The position numbers were made by a program, and so were the translations under genes. A DNA stretch of 49,336 nt, from positions 1 to 49,336 of the forward strand of contig JAFPEE010000168.1 in NCBI GenBank assembly GCA_017389705.1, written 5' to 3'. Shown here in pieces: positions 27,297 to 35,931 of this stretch; position 1 is the stretch's first letter; each line of letters begins with the position of its first letter. Below the pieces are notes generated by a model. That model had not been told where the DNA came from and searched no databases. It worked only from the letters and a program-made list of their open reading frames with translations. This DNA comes from Prevotella sp. (GTDB lineage: Bacteria; Bacteroidota; Bacteroidia; Bacteroidales; Bacteroidaceae).

Positions 27297-27971
27297 CTAA
27301 TAGACGCGAGGGCCGAAGATGGTGGTTCCTACGCGTACCATGGTACTACCTTCCTGAACGGCAATTGGATAGTCGTGGCTCATACCCCAGGAGCGCTCAC
27401 AGAAATAGTCGCAGTCAGCAAAATACTCAGCCTTTACCTCGTCGAAGAGATTGCGCGAGAGGCGGAACTCTGAACGTATCTGATCCTCATCGTCCACATA
27501 CGATGCCATCATCATCAGACCACAGATGCGTACATGCTTCAGCTCGCGCCATTCACCAGAGGCCAGCAACGCACGAAGGGCGTCAGGTGTCAGTCCATAC
27601 TTGGTCTCTTCCTCGGCAATGTGGAGCTCAAGCAACACGTCGATAACACGCTCACACTTAGCAGCTTGCTTGTCAATTTCGCGAAGTAGCTTTAACGAGT
27701 CAACAGCCTCTATCATGGTCACATAAGGAGCAATATACTTGACCTTGTTGGTTTGCAAATGACCAATAAAGTGCCACTGGATATCCTTGGGTAACGTCTC
27801 ATGCTTGCCACGAAGCTCCTGTTCATGACTCTCGCCAAAGATGCGCTGACCTTCCTCGTAAGCAGCCTCAATATACTCGTTGGGATGATACTTACTAATT
27901 GCCACAAGGCGAACACCCTGTGGCAAATTAGCTAATACTTGTCTGAGATTTCCCTTAACGTCGTATTCCAT
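27297..27971 (-). CDS. YggS/PLPBP-family pyridoxal-phosphate homeostasis protein
   Basis: A 224-residue PLP-binding protein that buffers pyridoxal phosphate and affects amino-acid balance; it is not an enzyme in the known cases. The PLP lysine is in VAISKYHPNEYI (about residue 30). RIFGESHEQEL, WHFIGHLQTNK and the phosphate-binding STMVRVGTTIFGPR at the C-terminus are diagnostic. The start could also be ATG 27983, adding four residues. It is the third gene after a pseudokinase and a DUF4494 gene on the minus strand. Confidence 0.93.
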   Translation of the reverse strand: MEYDVKGNLRQVLANLPQGVRLVAISKYHPNEYIEAAYEEGQRIFGESHEQELRGKHETLPKDIQWHFIGHLQTNKVKYIAPYVTMIEAVDSLKLLREIDKQAAKCERVIDVLLELHIAEEETKYGLTPDALRALLASGEWRELKHVRICGLMMMASYVDDEDQIRSEFRLSRNLFDEVKAEYFADCDYFCERSWGMSHDYPIAVQEGSTMVRVGTTIFGPRVY

Positions 27972-27989
27972 GCTATGGACCATTCGCTG

Positions 27990-28466
27990 TTAGCCGTTAG
28001 CTTCTGCTTCAGGCATGTCGTTCTTACCATACTCAAAGACATCCATCAGCGTGGTCTCTGAGACAGAGGCAATGACGTAGTCAACCATAGTGGTTCCCAT
28101 CACGCTCTCAATATTGCCGACAGCTCCCTTCAAGGTGCCTGCCTGAACGAGGTAGTTGACGTTGGAACGCTTCTCCTTCTCAGTCTTCTCGTCAATGGTA
28201 ATGAACTGGAGCTTGGTCTTATACCAACGGTCGGCCATTTCCTCGTCAGAGAAGAAAATCTCCTTATAGGGTGCTATCTTTATATCCTTGATGGTGAACT
28301 CGCCGCTGATGTAAGAGGACATCTCCTCCATGATGCGATTCTCGGCCTCTGTGAACGAGAGGGCGTCAACGACATAGTTCTCACTAACCTTCTTCTGCAA
28401 GCCGTCCTCCATGACTTTCTCGTAGGAAATCTTGCACTCAAACCAAATTGCTGTTCTTGATCTCAT
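27990..28466 (-). CDS. DUF4494-like protein
   Basis: A 158-residue soluble protein unique to Bacteroidetes as far as I know. It begins with WFECKISYEKV and has the pattern YVVDALSFTEAENRIMEEM and SGEFTIKDIKIAPYKEIF, which I recognise as DUF4494. The function is unknown. No membrane segment or catalytic motif is seen. It sits between the pseudokinase gene (29 bp upstream) and the PLP-homeostasis gene (18 bp downstream). Confidence 0.75.
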   Translation of the reverse strand: MRSRTAIWFECKISYEKVMEDGLQKKVSENYVVDALSFTEAENRIMEEMSSYISGEFTIKDIKIAPYKEIFFSDEEMADRWYKTKLQFITIDEKTEKEKRSNVNYLVQAGTLKGAVGNIESVMGTTMVDYVIASVSETTLMDVFEYGKNDMPEAEANG

Positions 28467-28495
28467 TATTCTATTTTGTCTTGTTATTGTTTTGC

Positions 28496-29743
28496 TTATT
28501 TCTGAGGCAACTGGACACCCTGGCTGTTGGTGGCGCCAATGGCCTTCTTCTTCTGATTGGTCACACGCTCTATAATCTCTGTGGCTATCAGCTGGGAGCG
28601 CTCTGGCGACAGGCCTGCCTCTGAACCGATGTTACTCTGGGCCTTCATCAGTTCATCGATGGTAGACTCACTCTCCGCCATAAACTTCTTCTCGCTGTTG
28701 TTCATGTACGACTTGTTATAAATCTTAGAGAGGATGCGGTCGGCCTCCTTCTCATACTTCTTGCGGAATATCTCCTCGGCCTTAGCCTGATAGTCGCGCT
28801 GCTGGGCTTCCTCGTTGATAACCAGCGAGTCACCGTCACTCGTCACACCCAGCTCTGCAGGGTCAAAGCCGTCGTCCAACAGGTCGTCAGTAGCCTGACG
28901 GGGAGCAGGCTTGACAAACTCGACAGGGCTCGACTCAGGGAACATATCGAAATAAAGGGTTATGCACAGGAGTGCCAACACACAGGCGACGGCAAAAGTG
29001 ATGACCGACTTGATTGTGTTGCGACGGGTCTGAACAGCCTTCAGCAAGTCCTCTGGTGTACTGAAACGGTCTTCAGGCGACTCGCTGACAGCTTTCTTTA
29101 GCGCAGACCTGTATTCAAAAGGCAGGTCAGACTTGTCGCACAGGCTCAGCATGAACTTACCTATACTATAGATGTCGCAACGCTCGTCGATAGTACCATT
29201 CTCCAACACCTCAGGAGCTACATACTGGACATCGTCACCATAGAAGCTCTTCAGGTCGCTCATGTTCAGGTAGAACTCACCATGCGACAGCAACATAAGA
29301 CCGTTGTCACCCTTGCGGGCAAAAACTGTCTTGGGCGAGTAGCAGATGTGCTTGATGCCCTGCTTGTGCAGATAAGAAGTCACCTCTACCAACGACGACA
29401 GGACATTGTCTGTAAACCCTTTCTCTGCCACCACGGCAGGATTGTCCAACAGCAATTGCTCGAAGGTCTGGTAGTTGCCTAACTCCAGCTCCAGCTGCTT
29501 CACCTCGCCATCGGACACAATGGGTGTGAAGTGTATCTGACGATGGTTACCCAGTGTTTTGTTTCTCTCACACTCTGCCTCCAATGCCTTGGTGAAGGCG
29601 ATGTTGGAAATCAGTTCAGGATGGATGTCAACCATTCCACGCCACTTGCCGTTCACCTGTTCACGGTAGTATCCGCCTATGGGCAGTAGGCTCTTGCTCT
29701 TTTTGCCGTCGTTTCGGGCAGCCAACAGTTCTTCGTAATTCAT
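28496..29743 (-). CDS. Membrane-anchored Ser/Thr pseudokinase
   Basis: A 415-residue protein. Residues 60-235 show the C-lobe pattern of a eukaryotic-type kinase: YLHKQGIKHI before the catalytic loop, then YVAPEVLENGTIDERCDIYSIG, equivalent to the APE and DxWS region, and an EDRFSTPEDLL end. The catalytic loop is ICYSPKTVF in place of HRDLKPEN (about residue 132), and DFG is replaced by LSHGEF (about 152), so it should not transfer phosphate. A membrane helix follows near residues 248-268, then a charged extracytoplasmic domain of about 145 residues. Start 29743 (MNYEELLAARND) has a promoter 20 nt upstream. It probably acts as a sensor or scaffold. Confidence 0.8.
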   Translation of the reverse strand: MNYEELLAARNDGKKSKSLLPIGGYYREQVNGKWRGMVDIHPELISNIAFTKALEAECERNKTLGNHRQIHFTPIVSDGEVKQLELELGNYQTFEQLLLDNPAVVAEKGFTDNVLSSLVEVTSYLHKQGIKHICYSPKTVFARKGDNGLMLLSHGEFYLNMSDLKSFYGDDVQYVAPEVLENGTIDERCDIYSIGKFMLSLCDKSDLPFEYRSALKKAVSESPEDRFSTPEDLLKAVQTRRNTIKSVITFAVACVLALLCITLYFDMFPESSPVEFVKPAPRQATDDLLDDGFDPAELGVTSDGDSLVINEEAQQRDYQAKAEEIFRKKYEKEADRILSKIYNKSYMNNSEKKFMAESESTIDELMKAQSNIGSEAGLSPERSQLIATEIIERVTNQKKKAIGATNSQGVQLPQK

Positions 29744-29764
29744 ACTTATACCAGTTTGGATGCG

Positions 29765-29772
29765 CAAAAGTA
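29765..29772 (-). promoter_or_regulatory. -7 box for the pseudokinase operon
   Basis: TACTTTTG on minus lies about 20 nt upstream of the ATG at 29743 and serves the pseudokinase, DUF4494 and PLP-homeostasis genes. Confidence 0.55.
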
Positions 29773-29877
29773 CAAAATAAATCATAATTTACGATTCATT
29801 TTTCACTTTATTTTTAGAGCGAAAGCATTTTTTTTACTTTTACCTCTCTCCTTATTAAGAAAAAAAACACATTTTTC

Positions 29878-29908
29878 TTTGTATTTCGCTCAATTTGCAC
29901 TAACTTTG
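29878..29908 (+). promoter_or_regulatory. -33/-7 promoter of the aminotransferase gene
   Basis: TTTG at 29878-29881 and TAACTTTG at 29901-29908, 19 bp apart, give a complete promoter with a leader of about 25 nt before ATG 29938. Confidence 0.65.
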
Positions 29909-29937
29909 CACGCGATTTACGTAAATTAGACAAGACA

Positions 29938-31140
29938 ATGCCGGAAATATCAGTACGTGGACTGGAGATGCCCGAGTCGCCAATCAGGAAACTCGCCCCT
30001 CTGGCTGCCGCAGCAAAAAAACGTGGAACCAAGGTATATCACTTGAATATCGGCCAACCTGACCTGCCTACTCCTAAGGTGGGCTTGGACGCGCTGAAGC
30101 AGATAGACCGCTCCATCCTTGAGTATTCACCCTCGCAGGGCTACCTGAGCTATCGTGAGAAGCTGGTAGACTACTACGCGAAATACAATATCAATGTAAC
30201 AGCAGACGACATCATCATTACCTCTGGCGGTTCTGAGGCTGTGCTCTTTGCCTTCCTCTCGTGCCTCAATCCTGGCGACGAGATTATTGTGCCTGAGCCT
30301 GCCTATGCTAACTACATGGCCTTTGCCATTTCTGCCGGAGCTAAGATTCGCACCATTGCCACCACCATTGAGGAAGGTTTCTCGCTGCCAAAGGTCGAGA
30401 AGTTCGAAGAGCTCATCAATGACCGTACAAGGGCCATCATGATTTGCAACCCCAACAACCCCACAGGCTATCTTTACACCCGTCGTGAGATGAACCAGAT
30501 TCGCGACCTGGTGAAGAAGTACGACCTGTATCTGTTCTCTGACGAGGTTTATCGTGAGTACATCTATACGGGTTCTCCCTATATCTCTGCATGCCATTTG
30601 GAAGGCATCGAGCAGAACGTCATTCTCATTGACTCTGTGTCGAAGCGCTACTCAGAATGTGGTATCCGCATTGGAGCCCTCATTACGAAGAACGCTGAGG
30701 TGCGCAAGGCTGTGATGAAGTTCTGTCAGGCCCGACTCTCCCCTCCCCTCATCGGTCAGATCGTGGCAGAGGCTTCGCTGGACACGCCAGAGGAGTATCT
30801 GCGCGACGTCTATGATGAGTATGTAGAGCGTCGTAAGTGCCTGATTGACGGATTGAATCGTATTCCTGGCGTTTACTCGCCCATCCCCATGGGAGCTTTC
30901 TATACCGTAGCCAAGTTGCCTGTTGACGACGCTGAGAAGTTCTGTCGCTGGTGTCTGGCTGACTTCGAGTATGAGGGCGAGACGGTGATGATGGCTCCTG
31001 CAGCAGGTTTCTACACCACGCCTGGTGCTGGTATTGACCAGGTGCGTATTGCCTACGTGCTGAAGAAGGAAGACCTGGAGCGTGCGCTCTTTGTGCTGCG
31101 CAAAGCTCTTGAGGCCTATCCTGGACGCAAGGAAGAGTAA
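29938..31140 (+). CDS. PLP-dependent class I/II aminotransferase (aspartate-aminotransferase-like)
   Basis: A 400-residue fold-type I aminotransferase. Key segments are LNIGQPDLPTP (substrate carboxylate), ITSGGSEAVLFAF, IMICNPNNPTGYLYTRREM (PLP ring contacts), LFSDEVYREYIY (Asp to pyridine N), and the PLP lysine in SVSKRYSECGIRIGA. It probably interconverts aspartate and oxaloacetate or acts on a related amino acid; specificity cannot be read from sequence. The next gene begins 46 bp downstream on the same strand. Confidence 0.92.
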   Translation: MPEISVRGLEMPESPIRKLAPLAAAAKKRGTKVYHLNIGQPDLPTPKVGLDALKQIDRSILEYSPSQGYLSYREKLVDYYAKYNINVTADDIIITSGGSEAVLFAFLSCLNPGDEIIVPEPAYANYMAFAISAGAKIRTIATTIEEGFSLPKVEKFEELINDRTRAIMICNPNNPTGYLYTRREMNQIRDLVKKYDLYLFSDEVYREYIYTGSPYISACHLEGIEQNVILIDSVSKRYSECGIRIGALITKNAEVRKAVMKFCQARLSPPLIGQIVAEASLDTPEEYLRDVYDEYVERRKCLIDGLNRIPGVYSPIPMGAFYTVAKLPVDDAEKFCRWCLADFEYEGETVMMAPAAGFYTTPGAGIDQVRIAYVLKKEDLERALFVLRKALEAYPGRKEE

Positions 31141-31186
31141 GACAACAAGGTTACCAATTACCATCATTCTAAATTGTCTATTCAGC

Positions 31187-32434
31187 TTGAATCTTCCCCT
31201 ATTCATAGCTCGTCGCATTAATGGCTCTGAGGACCAGCGCCGTGAGGTCAGTCGTCCTGCCATTCGTATTGCCACCATTGGCGTGGCCATAGGTCTGGCT
31301 GTGATGATAGTCACCGTCAGCGTGGTCTTTGGATTCAAGCATACCATTCGCGACAAGGTGGTGGGGTTTGGCAGCCATATCCAGATTCAGAACTGGATGA
31401 CGCAGCAAACGGCCAGTCCTGCTCCCATCAGCTTCAGCGACTCGCTGTATACGTCTATCCAGAAGATGCAGGGTGTGCGCCATGTGGAACGCTTTGCCCT
31501 GACGCAGGGAATCCTCAAGACAGACGCAGACTTCCTGGGTGTAGGTTTCAAGGGCATAGGCTGCGACTACGACGTGAGTTTCCTGGAGAAGAACCTGGTG
31601 GAGGGTGAGATGCCCAAGTTCACCAGCGAGAAGTCTGACTACCCGTTGCTCATCTCCCGTATGATGGCTGACAAGCTGCACCTGAAGGCAGGCGACCGTG
31701 TGTATGCCTACTTCATTGGCAACAATGACGTGCGAGCCCGCAAGTTCACCATCAAGGGCATTTACCAGACCAATATGACGCAGTTCGACCAGACGCTGTG
31801 TTTTACCGACCTGAGTGTCCCCATCAAGCTCAATGGCTGGTTTCCAGACCAATGTAGTGGTGCTGAGATACTGGTGGAGGATTTCGACCGCATAGACGAG
31901 ACGGCACAGCTTATTGTGGAGCATGTGAATCGCAATAAGGACAAGTATGGTGAGATTTACACCTCGCAGACCATTTACGACGCCTACCCTCACGTCTTCT
32001 CCTGGCTCTCACTGCTCGACATCAATGTCTGGATCATCCTGGTCCTGATGGTTGCTGTGGCAGGTTTCACCATGATTAGCGGCTTGCTGATCATTATCCT
32101 TGAACGTACGCAGATGATAGGCATCCTGAAGGCTCTGGGTATGCGCAACCCCATGGTGCGACACACGTTCCTTTGGTTTGCTGTGTTTATCATCGGGCGA
32201 GGACTGCTTTGGGGCAACATCATTGGCATCGGCGTCGTCCTGCTGCAACAGTATACAGGACTCATTCACCTCGACCCTGCCAGCTATTACGTCGACACAG
32301 CACCCATGGAGCTGAACATCCCCATCATCGTAGCTCTTAATGCAGCCACCCTGCTGATTTGTCTGTTTGTGCTCATCGCACCCAGCTTCCTCATCTCACA
32401 CATTCACCCAGCACGCTCCATGCGTTATGAGTAA
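31187..32434 (+). CDS. LolC/LolE-type FtsX-family ABC permease
   Basis: A 415-residue membrane protein with an N-terminal helix (RIATIGVAIGLAVMIVTVSV), a large periplasmic domain (residues 50-270) and three more helices at the C-terminus, the usual MacB/FtsX plan. It resembles the permeases that move lipoproteins toward the outer membrane. I infer a TTG start at 31187 giving LNLPLFIARR, because homologues begin there; the nearest ATG in frame (31082) would overlap the aminotransferase gene by 59 bp. The cognate ATPase is not adjacent. Confidence 0.8.
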   Translation: MNLPLFIARRINGSEDQRREVSRPAIRIATIGVAIGLAVMIVTVSVVFGFKHTIRDKVVGFGSHIQIQNWMTQQTASPAPISFSDSLYTSIQKMQGVRHVERFALTQGILKTDADFLGVGFKGIGCDYDVSFLEKNLVEGEMPKFTSEKSDYPLLISRMMADKLHLKAGDRVYAYFIGNNDVRARKFTIKGIYQTNMTQFDQTLCFTDLSVPIKLNGWFPDQCSGAEILVEDFDRIDETAQLIVEHVNRNKDKYGEIYTSQTIYDAYPHVFSWLSLLDINVWIILVLMVAVAGFTMISGLLIIILERTQMIGILKALGMRNPMVRHTFLWFAVFIIGRGLLWGNIIGIGVVLLQQYTGLIHLDPASYYVDTAPMELNIPIIVALNAATLLICLFVLIAPSFLISHIHPARSMRYE

Positions 32435-32439
32435 CCTGA

Positions 32440-32496
32440 AATCGTATTACGACTGAAGGGCACTCAGTCGTAATGTGAGCACCCTTCAATCGTAAT
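32440..32496. repeat. 22-bp-phased ATTACGA array between lolE-like and trpS
   Basis: ATTACGA at 32446 and its complement TCGTAAT at 32468 and 32490 are spaced exactly 22 bp. The first two pair as an 11-bp perfect stem (ATTACGACTGA / TCAGTCGTAAT) around a 7-nt loop. A 20-bp stretch here (32440-32459) recurs exactly at 49207-49226. It lies between two convergent genes and may also act as a terminator stem, though no T run follows. Confidence 0.85.
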
Positions 32497-32522
32497 GTGA
32501 GCAAGCGTCAGTTACCTGCTTC

Positions 32523-33614
32523 CTACTTGGCACGGAAGCGCTCAGCCTGCGACTGTATCAACTCCTCGTCGTCGAAGTAGTTTATCTGCATGGCCTTGCG
32601 AACCTCATCCATAGTCTGGGCTGCTGTCTCGCGGGCCTTCTCTGTTCCCTTCTTCAGGATATTGTAAATCTCAGGAATGTCCTGCTCAAACTCATGGCGA
32701 CGTACACGGATGGGCTCCAGCATCTCGTTCAGAATCTGGTTCAGGAACTTCTTGCACTTCATGTCGCCCAAGCCACCACGCTGGTAGTGCTCCTTCAGCT
32801 CGTCCAGGTTCTGGTACTCAGGCCAGTAGTTCTGGAAGTCCTCTGGTTTGGAGAAGGCATCAAGATAGGTGAACACGGCATTGCCCTCCACGTGACCAGG
32901 GTCGTTCAGGTTGACGTGTGTGGGGTCGGTATACATGGAGCGTACCTTCTGCCAGACAGTCTCAGCATCGTCAGAGAGGTAGATGCAGTTGCCAAGCGAC
33001 TTGGACATCTTCTCCTTACCGTCAGTTCCTGGCAGACGACGTGCTGTTGCGTTCTCAGGCAGCATGATCTCAGGCTCCACCAGTACAGGTGCGTAAATCT
33101 GGTTGAAGCGACGCACCAGCTCGCGAGTCACCTCCAGCATAGGCTCCTGGTCCTCGCCGGCAGGAACGGTGGTAGCCTTGAAGAGCGTAATGTCTGCAGC
33201 CTGCGATACAGGATAGCAGAAGAAGCCCAGGGGAATGCTCTCACCCTCAAAGCCACGCATCTTCACCTCCGTCTTTACCGTTGGGTTGCGCTGCACACGG
33301 CTCACGCTGACCAGGTTCATCAGATAGGTAGTCAGCTCTGCCAACTCGGTTATCTGGCTCTGGATGAACAGCACGCACTTCTCTGGGTCAAGTCCTGCAG
33401 AGAGGTAGTCGAGTGCCACCTCGATAATGTTCTGACGAATCTTCTCAGGATTGTCAGCATTATCCGTCAAGGCCTGAACATCAGCCATGAACACAAACAT
33501 CTTCTCATAGTCGCCAGCATTCTGCAACTCCACACGACGACGCAGCGAGCCTATATAGTGGCCCAGGTGGAGCTTGCCAGTAGGACGGTCACCCGTCAGT
33601 ATAATCTTTCCCAT
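32523..33614 (-). CDS. trpS: Tryptophanyl-tRNA synthetase
   Basis: A 363-residue class I synthetase that charges tRNA-Trp. The HIGH-type motif is [11 protein letters not shown] near residue 15, and the KMSKS loop is in [11 protein letters not shown] near residue 203. [13 protein letters not shown] at the start is typical of the bacterial enzyme. Length is normal. It lies 23 bp after a lipoprotein gene on the same strand and probably shares its promoter, as no separate -7 box is visible before ATG 33614. Confidence 0.97.
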   Translation of the reverse strand: MGKIILTGDRPTGKLHLGHYIGSLRRRVELQNAGDYEKMFVFMADVQALTDNADNPEKIRQNIIEVALDYLSAGLDPEKCVLFIQSQITELAELTTYLMNLVSVSRVQRNPTVKTEVKMRGFEGESIPLGFFCYPVSQAADITLFKATTVPAGEDQEPMLEVTRELVRRFNQIYAPVLVEPEIMLPENATARRLPGTDGKEKMSKSLGNCIYLSDDAETVWQKVRSMYTDPTHVNLNDPGHVEGNAVFTYLDAFSKPEDFQNYWPEYQNLDELKEHYQRGGLGDMKCKKFLNQILNEMLEPIRVRRHEFEQDIPEIYNILKKGTEKARETAAQTMDEVRKAMQINYFDDEELIQSQAERFRAK

Positions 33615-33637
33615 TATTCAATATTGTTTCTTTTGAG

Positions 33638-34204
33638 TTATTTTGTCTTTTCGAGTGACAAGGCATAGTCGCTTCCGTAGAACCTGCCCATGAGTGTCTT
33701 GCCGTCAGGACTCAGCAGGAGCGTATCTTTTGCCTCGTCGTAAGCCAGTATGACTTTATCGCCCTGCAACTGGTAGGTTCCTTCTATCTTCTCTGTCTCG
33801 TCTTCTCCCTCAGCCTTCAGGCGGACATCCATGGTGATATGCTCGTCGTCAACAAAGTTGAGTACAAAGCCAAACACCACCTTATTCTGCAAACTGTCAA
33901 CCTCGTGTTTACCTTCAGCGTACTTCTCCTGCATCTGCTCTTCCAGCTCCTTGTCCAGCTGTGCCAGTTCCTCGTCAGTCAGCTTGCGCTGAGCCTGTTC
34001 TTCCAACTGGGGGATGGCAGCTTGTTTGATACTGTCAACCTGATAGTCTACGGAAGCCTTGAAATCGGCCCACGTACTGTCGGCAAGGGCAGGCATCACG
34101 TTGGGGTTACTAAACTCACTGCCAGCCAGGGTAGGCTTCTCGTTGCACGCACACAGCACAGCGAATGCAGTCATCAGAATTGGGATCATCTTCTTCATAG
34201 TCAT
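33638..34204 (-). CDS. Hypothetical lipoprotein, 188 residues
   Basis: A small exported lipoprotein with signal MKKMIPILMTAFAVLCAC, giving a lipobox Cys near residue 20. A coiled-coil-like, very acidic middle (EEQAQRKLTDEELAQLDKEL) is followed by a C-terminal beta region (KIEGTYQLQGDKVILAYDEA, TLMGRFYGSDYALSL), which resembles a lipocalin-like strand pattern. I do not recognise the family. Either ATG 34204 or 34198 could start it. It is cotranscribed with trpS. Confidence 0.75.
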   Translation of the reverse strand: MTMKKMIPILMTAFAVLCACNEKPTLAGSEFSNPNVMPALADSTWADFKASVDYQVDSIKQAAIPQLEEQAQRKLTDEELAQLDKELEEQMQEKYAEGKHEVDSLQNKVVFGFVLNFVDDEHITMDVRLKAEGEDETEKIEGTYQLQGDKVILAYDEAKDTLLLSPDGKTLMGRFYGSDYALSLEKTK

Positions 34205-34226
34205 TCTCTATTGTTAAAAACGTTTG

Positions 34227-34234
34227 CAAAGGTA
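34227..34234 (-). promoter_or_regulatory. -7 box for the lipoprotein-trpS pair
   Basis: TACCTTTG on the minus strand lies 22 nt upstream of the lipoprotein start at 34204. Confidence 0.55.
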
Positions 34235-34316
34235 CTAAAATTCTTGCAAACAACGGAACTTTTTCCTCGCAAAAGTGCACAAATGACACTTTGAGAACTT
34301 TTGCAAACACTTTTTC

Positions 34317-34347
34317 TTGCATATACGGTAAATATTTCCTAACTTTG
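34317..34347 (+). promoter_or_regulatory. -33/-7 promoter of the NfeD-SPFH pair
   Basis: TTG at 34317-34319 and TAACTTTG at 34340-34347 are spaced 20 bp, leaving a leader of about 55 nt before ATG 34407. Confidence 0.6.
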
Positions 34348-34406
34348 CATCAACAAAAACGATGAATGGATATGAATCACATAATAACATCTAAAAAGGT
34401 ACGAAT

Positions 34407-34859
34407 ATGATTGAGTATTTTCTGCAAAACATGTGGCAGGTATGGGCCGTCATAGCCGTCATCTGCCTGATTCTGGAGCTCATGTCGGGCGATTTCTTCA
34501 TCATCTGCTTTTCCATTGGTGCACTTGGAGCTGCTATTGATGCCGGACTACGTGACAGCAGTATCACAGAACAGATCTTCACCTTCGTAGTCCTGTCCGT
34601 TGTGGCATTGCTGTATGTAAGGCCAGCCGCCAAACGATGGCTGCACAAAGGCGAAGACAAGCGTGTCAGCAATGCCGATGCCCTGTTGGGGCGTACAGGC
34701 AAAGTGACTGAGACTATCAAGGCTGGTGGCAACGGCTATGTGCAGATTGACGGTGACCTGTGGAAAGCTGTCAGCAAAGCCGGCACAGACATTCCTGAGG
34801 GTGAGAGCGTGCGGGTGGTTAGTCGCGAGAGCACCATCATCACCGTGGAACAACTTTAA
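34407..34859 (+). CDS. NfeD-family membrane protein
   Basis: A 150-residue protein with two or three N-terminal membrane helices (VWAVIAVICLILELMSGDFFIICFSIGAL and ITEQIFTFVVLSVVALLYV) and a C-terminal OB-fold domain (GRTGKVTETIKAGGNGYVQIDGDLWKAVS), the pattern of short NfeD proteins. These partner SPFH proteins in membrane microdomains. The SPFH gene follows 35 bp downstream, as usual for the pair. Confidence 0.88.
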   Translation: MIEYFLQNMWQVWAVIAVICLILELMSGDFFIICFSIGALGAAIDAGLRDSSITEQIFTFVVLSVVALLYVRPAAKRWLHKGEDKRVSNADALLGRTGKVTETIKAGGNGYVQIDGDLWKAVSKAGTDIPEGESVRVVSRESTIITVEQL

Positions 34860-34894
34860 GCGCCAAACATTCAACTTTTTAACTTTATAAATTT

Positions 34895-35848
34895 ATGGAC
34901 TTTATGACTTACGTATTAATCGCCATTGTGGTACTGGTCGTCATCTTCGCTAAGATGGCCCTTGTGATTATCCCTCAGTCGGAAACCAAGATTATCGAGC
35001 GTCTGGGACGTTACTATGCCACCCTGAAGCCAGGTATCAACATCATTATCCCCTTCATCGACCGCGCCAAGGAGATTGTGGTACTCACCCGTGGACGCTA
35101 TGCCTACTCCAACAGCATAGACCTGCGCGAACAGGTGTATGACTTCCCTTCGCAGAACGTGATTACCAAGGATAACATCCAGATGGAGATCAACGCCCTG
35201 CTCTACTTCCAGATTGTTGACCCCTTCAAGGCTGTCTATGAGATTTCCAATCTGCCCAACGCCATTGAGAAGCTGACGCAGACCACCCTGCGTAACATCA
35301 TTGGTGAGATGGAGCTGGACGAGACGCTGACCTCTCGTGACACCATCAACACCAAGCTGCGTGCTGTGCTGGACGACGCTACAGACAAGTGGGGTGTCAA
35401 GGTCAACCGTGTAGAGCTGCAGGATATCGTTCCCCCTGCTACCGTGCTCAACGCCATGGAGAAGCAGATGCAGGCTGAGCGTAACAAGCGTGCCCAGATT
35501 CTGACCTCTGAAGGTGAGAAGGCTGCTGAGATTCTGGCCTCTGAGGGTGAGAAGACTGCCATCATAAACCGTGCTGACGCCCAGAAGCAACAAGCCATCC
35601 TGCATGCTGAGGGTGAGGCCCAGGCCCGTATCCGCAAGGCAGAGGCAGAAGCCAAGGCCATTGAGCTTATCACGGAGGCTGTAGGCAAGTCTACCAATCC
35701 TGCCAACTACCTGCTGGCCCAGAAGTATATCCAGATGCTGGAGGAGCTGGCTTCCGGCGACAAGACCAAGACCGTCTACCTGCCCTACGAAGCCACCAAC
35801 CTCATGGGTTCCATCGGAGGCATCAAGGACCTGTTCAAATCAGAGTAA
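34895..35848 (+). CDS. SPFH/band 7 (stomatin-like, QmcA-type) protein
   Basis: A 317-residue protein with one N-terminal membrane helix (YVLIAIVVLVVIFAKMALVII), then the SPFH domain with SETKIIERLGRYYATLKPGINIIIPF and the conserved YDFPSQNVITKDN stretch. An Ala/Glu-rich coiled coil spans about residues 180-260 with repeats of LTSEGEKAAEILASEGEK. It would form membrane-associated oligomers with the NfeD partner encoded upstream. Function in quality control of membrane proteins is inferred from the family. Confidence 0.92.
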   Translation: MDFMTYVLIAIVVLVVIFAKMALVIIPQSETKIIERLGRYYATLKPGINIIIPFIDRAKEIVVLTRGRYAYSNSIDLREQVYDFPSQNVITKDNIQMEINALLYFQIVDPFKAVYEISNLPNAIEKLTQTTLRNIIGEMELDETLTSRDTINTKLRAVLDDATDKWGVKVNRVELQDIVPPATVLNAMEKQMQAERNKRAQILTSEGEKAAEILASEGEKTAIINRADAQKQQAILHAEGEAQARIRKAEAEAKAIELITEAVGKSTNPANYLLAQKYIQMLEELASGDKTKTVYLPYEATNLMGSIGGIKDLFKSE

Positions 35849-35875
35849 ACAAGTAGTCCGACAATTGACAAACCA

Positions 35876-35905
35876 AAAAGAGGAGCATCTGACTGCTCCT
35901 CTTTT
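35876..35905. terminator. Bidirectional terminator between convergent genes
   Basis: A perfect 12-bp stem, AAAAGAGGAGCA with TGCTCCTCTTTT around a 6-nt loop, lies 27 nt after the SPFH stop and 26 nt beyond the kinase stop on the other strand. Confidence 0.95.
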
Positions 35906-35931
35906 CTTATCTCTTCATGCTAAGCATTTTC

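Noticed and set aside
32694-33668. Long open frame of 324 codons antisense to trpS
   Set aside because: It is a shadow of trpS, which has all its synthetase motifs. No independent start signal is seen.
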